Below are positions 63,412 to 64,000 of a stretch of DNA of 64,000 nt, piece after piece. This DNA is from an uncultured Pelagibacteraceae bacterium. GTDB taxonomy: Bacteria > Pseudomonadota > Alphaproteobacteria > Pelagibacterales > Pelagibacteraceae. Each line of letters starts with the position of its first letter. Positions within the stretch are counted from its first letter, which is position 1. Below the pieces are notes generated by a model. It searched no databases. It had not been told where the DNA came from and worked only from the letters and a program-made list of their open reading frames with translations. Location: assembly GCA_902557785.1 (NCBI GenBank), contig CACEBP010000003.1, positions 1 through 64,000 of the forward strand, given 5' to 3'. The position numbers and the translations under genes were made by a program.

Positions 63412-64000
63412 ATGAGGAAAATTGTATTAGCCTACTCTGGTGGATTAGACACTTCAATTATTCTAAGATGGTTACAGGAAAATTATAAAGCTGAAGTAAT
63501 TGCCTATACGTCTGACATTGGCCAAGAAATTAATAGAAAAAAAATTATAACTAACGCAAAACGTCTTGGAGTTAAAAATATAGTAATCGAAAATTTAAAA
63601 AATATATTTGTAAAAGATTATGTATTTCCAATGATTAGAGCGCATGCTGTTTACGAAGGTGTCTACTTACTTGGTACTTCAATAGCTAGACCTTTGATTG
63701 CTAAAAGACAAATAGCGATAGCAAAAAAATTTAATGCATATGCAGTATCTCATGGAGCTACAGGAAAAGGTAATGATCAAGTTAGATTTGAACTTGGTTA
63801 TGCTTTTTTTGGTGGAAAAAAAATTAAAACTATCGCGCCATGGAGAGAGTGGAAACTACAATCTAGAGCAGACTTAATTAAATATGCTAAAAAAAATAAT
63901 ATTCCTATTCCTAAAGATAAAAAAGGTGCGCCACCTTTCTCTGTTGATGATAATATCTTTCATACTTCTACAGAAGGAAAAGTTTTAGAAAATCCAAAAA
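63412..64000 (+). CDS. argG: Argininosuccinate synthase, 3' end off the window
   Basis: ArgG joins citrulline and aspartate using ATP in arginine synthesis. The visible 196 codons start with [15 protein letters not shown], the ATP-pyrophosphatase loop of the family. They continue with [19 protein letters not shown], and the [15 protein letters not shown] nucleotide-binding segment. The ATG at 63412 directly follows the IalB-like stop codon. The gene is intact as far as it can be seen and is cut by the right edge. Confidence 0.97.
   Translation, partial: MRKIVLAYSGGLDTSIILRWLQENYKAEVIAYTSDIGQEINRKKIITNAKRLGVKNIVIENLKNIFVKDYVFPMIRAHAVYEGVYLLGTSIARPLIAKRQIAIAKKFNAYAVSHGATGKGNDQVRFELGYAFFGGKKIKTIAPWREWKLQSRADLIKYAKKNNIPIPKDKKGAPPFSVDDNIFHTSTEGKVLENPK

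Overview
The window is a gene-dense, strongly A+T-rich bacterial chromosome segment (by eye about 70% A+T). Its features point to the SAR11 clade of Alphaproteobacteria (Candidatus Pelagibacter type). Genes touch or overlap. A SAM-II riboswitch precedes metX, and a structured leader precedes ffh. The neighbourhoods are alphaproteobacterial in order (obgE-proB-proA-nadD-rsfS-ctpA-rppH, sdhCDAB, mdh-sucCD-sucAB-lpd, ccmCDEFGH, atpHAGDC). TRAP transport and glycolate/lactate oxidation genes are present. No rRNA, tRNA, insertion sequence, prophage or CRISPR array was seen. No gene-free stretch exceeds 300 bases; the longest gaps are 808-983, 59534-59710, 39144-39310 and 47419-47531.

Layout. (1) 1-807, minus: 5' part of a hisC-type aminotransferase that runs off the left edge. 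(2) 867-10071, plus: SAM-II-controlled metX-metW-gloB, then a ribosomal/GTPase/proline/NAD block (rplU, rpmA, obgE, proB, proA, nadD, rsfS, ctpA, rppH). (3) 10061-39143, minus: 26 co-directional genes read ffh-rpsP-trmD-rplS-leuCDB-asd-sdhCDAB-mmsA-mdh-(GT-C-like membrane protein)-sucCD-sucAB-lpd-priA and then atpHAGDC. This covers most of the oxidative half of the TCA cycle, succinate dehydrogenase and the F1 ATPase head. (4) 39311-41062, plus: dapF-ftsY. (5) 41059-60034, minus: hspQ, a cytochrome c maturation operon (ccmCDEFGH), a PagL-like protein, then a 2-hydroxyacid block: FMN-dependent 2-hydroxyacid dehydrogenase, aminotransferase, glcDEF, NAD(P)-dependent 2-hydroxyacid dehydrogenase, TRAP transporter dctPQM and an amidase. 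It ends with an unlisted 59-residue membrane protein, an EamA exporter and an alpha/beta hydrolase. (6) 60111-64000: ispZ, a DUF2794 protein, a Bax1-inhibitor family protein (minus), an aldo/keto reductase, an IalB-like secreted protein and the 5' part of argG.

How the parts work together. The central minus-strand block couples carbon oxidation (sdh, suc, mdh, mmsA feeding propionyl or acetyl units) to ATP synthesis. Branched-chain and aspartate-family biosynthesis is placed behind the ribosomal/SRP genes. The 41-55 kb block looks like a route for importing and oxidising small 2-hydroxy or 2-oxo acids such as glycolate, lactate and glyoxylate. Electrons would pass from flavoproteins to the respiratory chain, whose c-type cytochromes need the adjacent ccm genes.

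Most notable observations: the SAM-II aptamer joined directly to a terminator with a visible antiterminator pairing; the three-hairpin ffh leader; an unexplained structured intergenic region at 59534-59710; a Rho-independent hairpin between the TRAP binding-protein gene and its membrane genes; several promoters whose -10 box lies about 5-7 bases before the start codon, which suggests leaderless mRNAs; and loss of genes usually found at these loci (rimM, rlmH). Everything here comes from reading the sequence and from general family knowledge. No database search was run.
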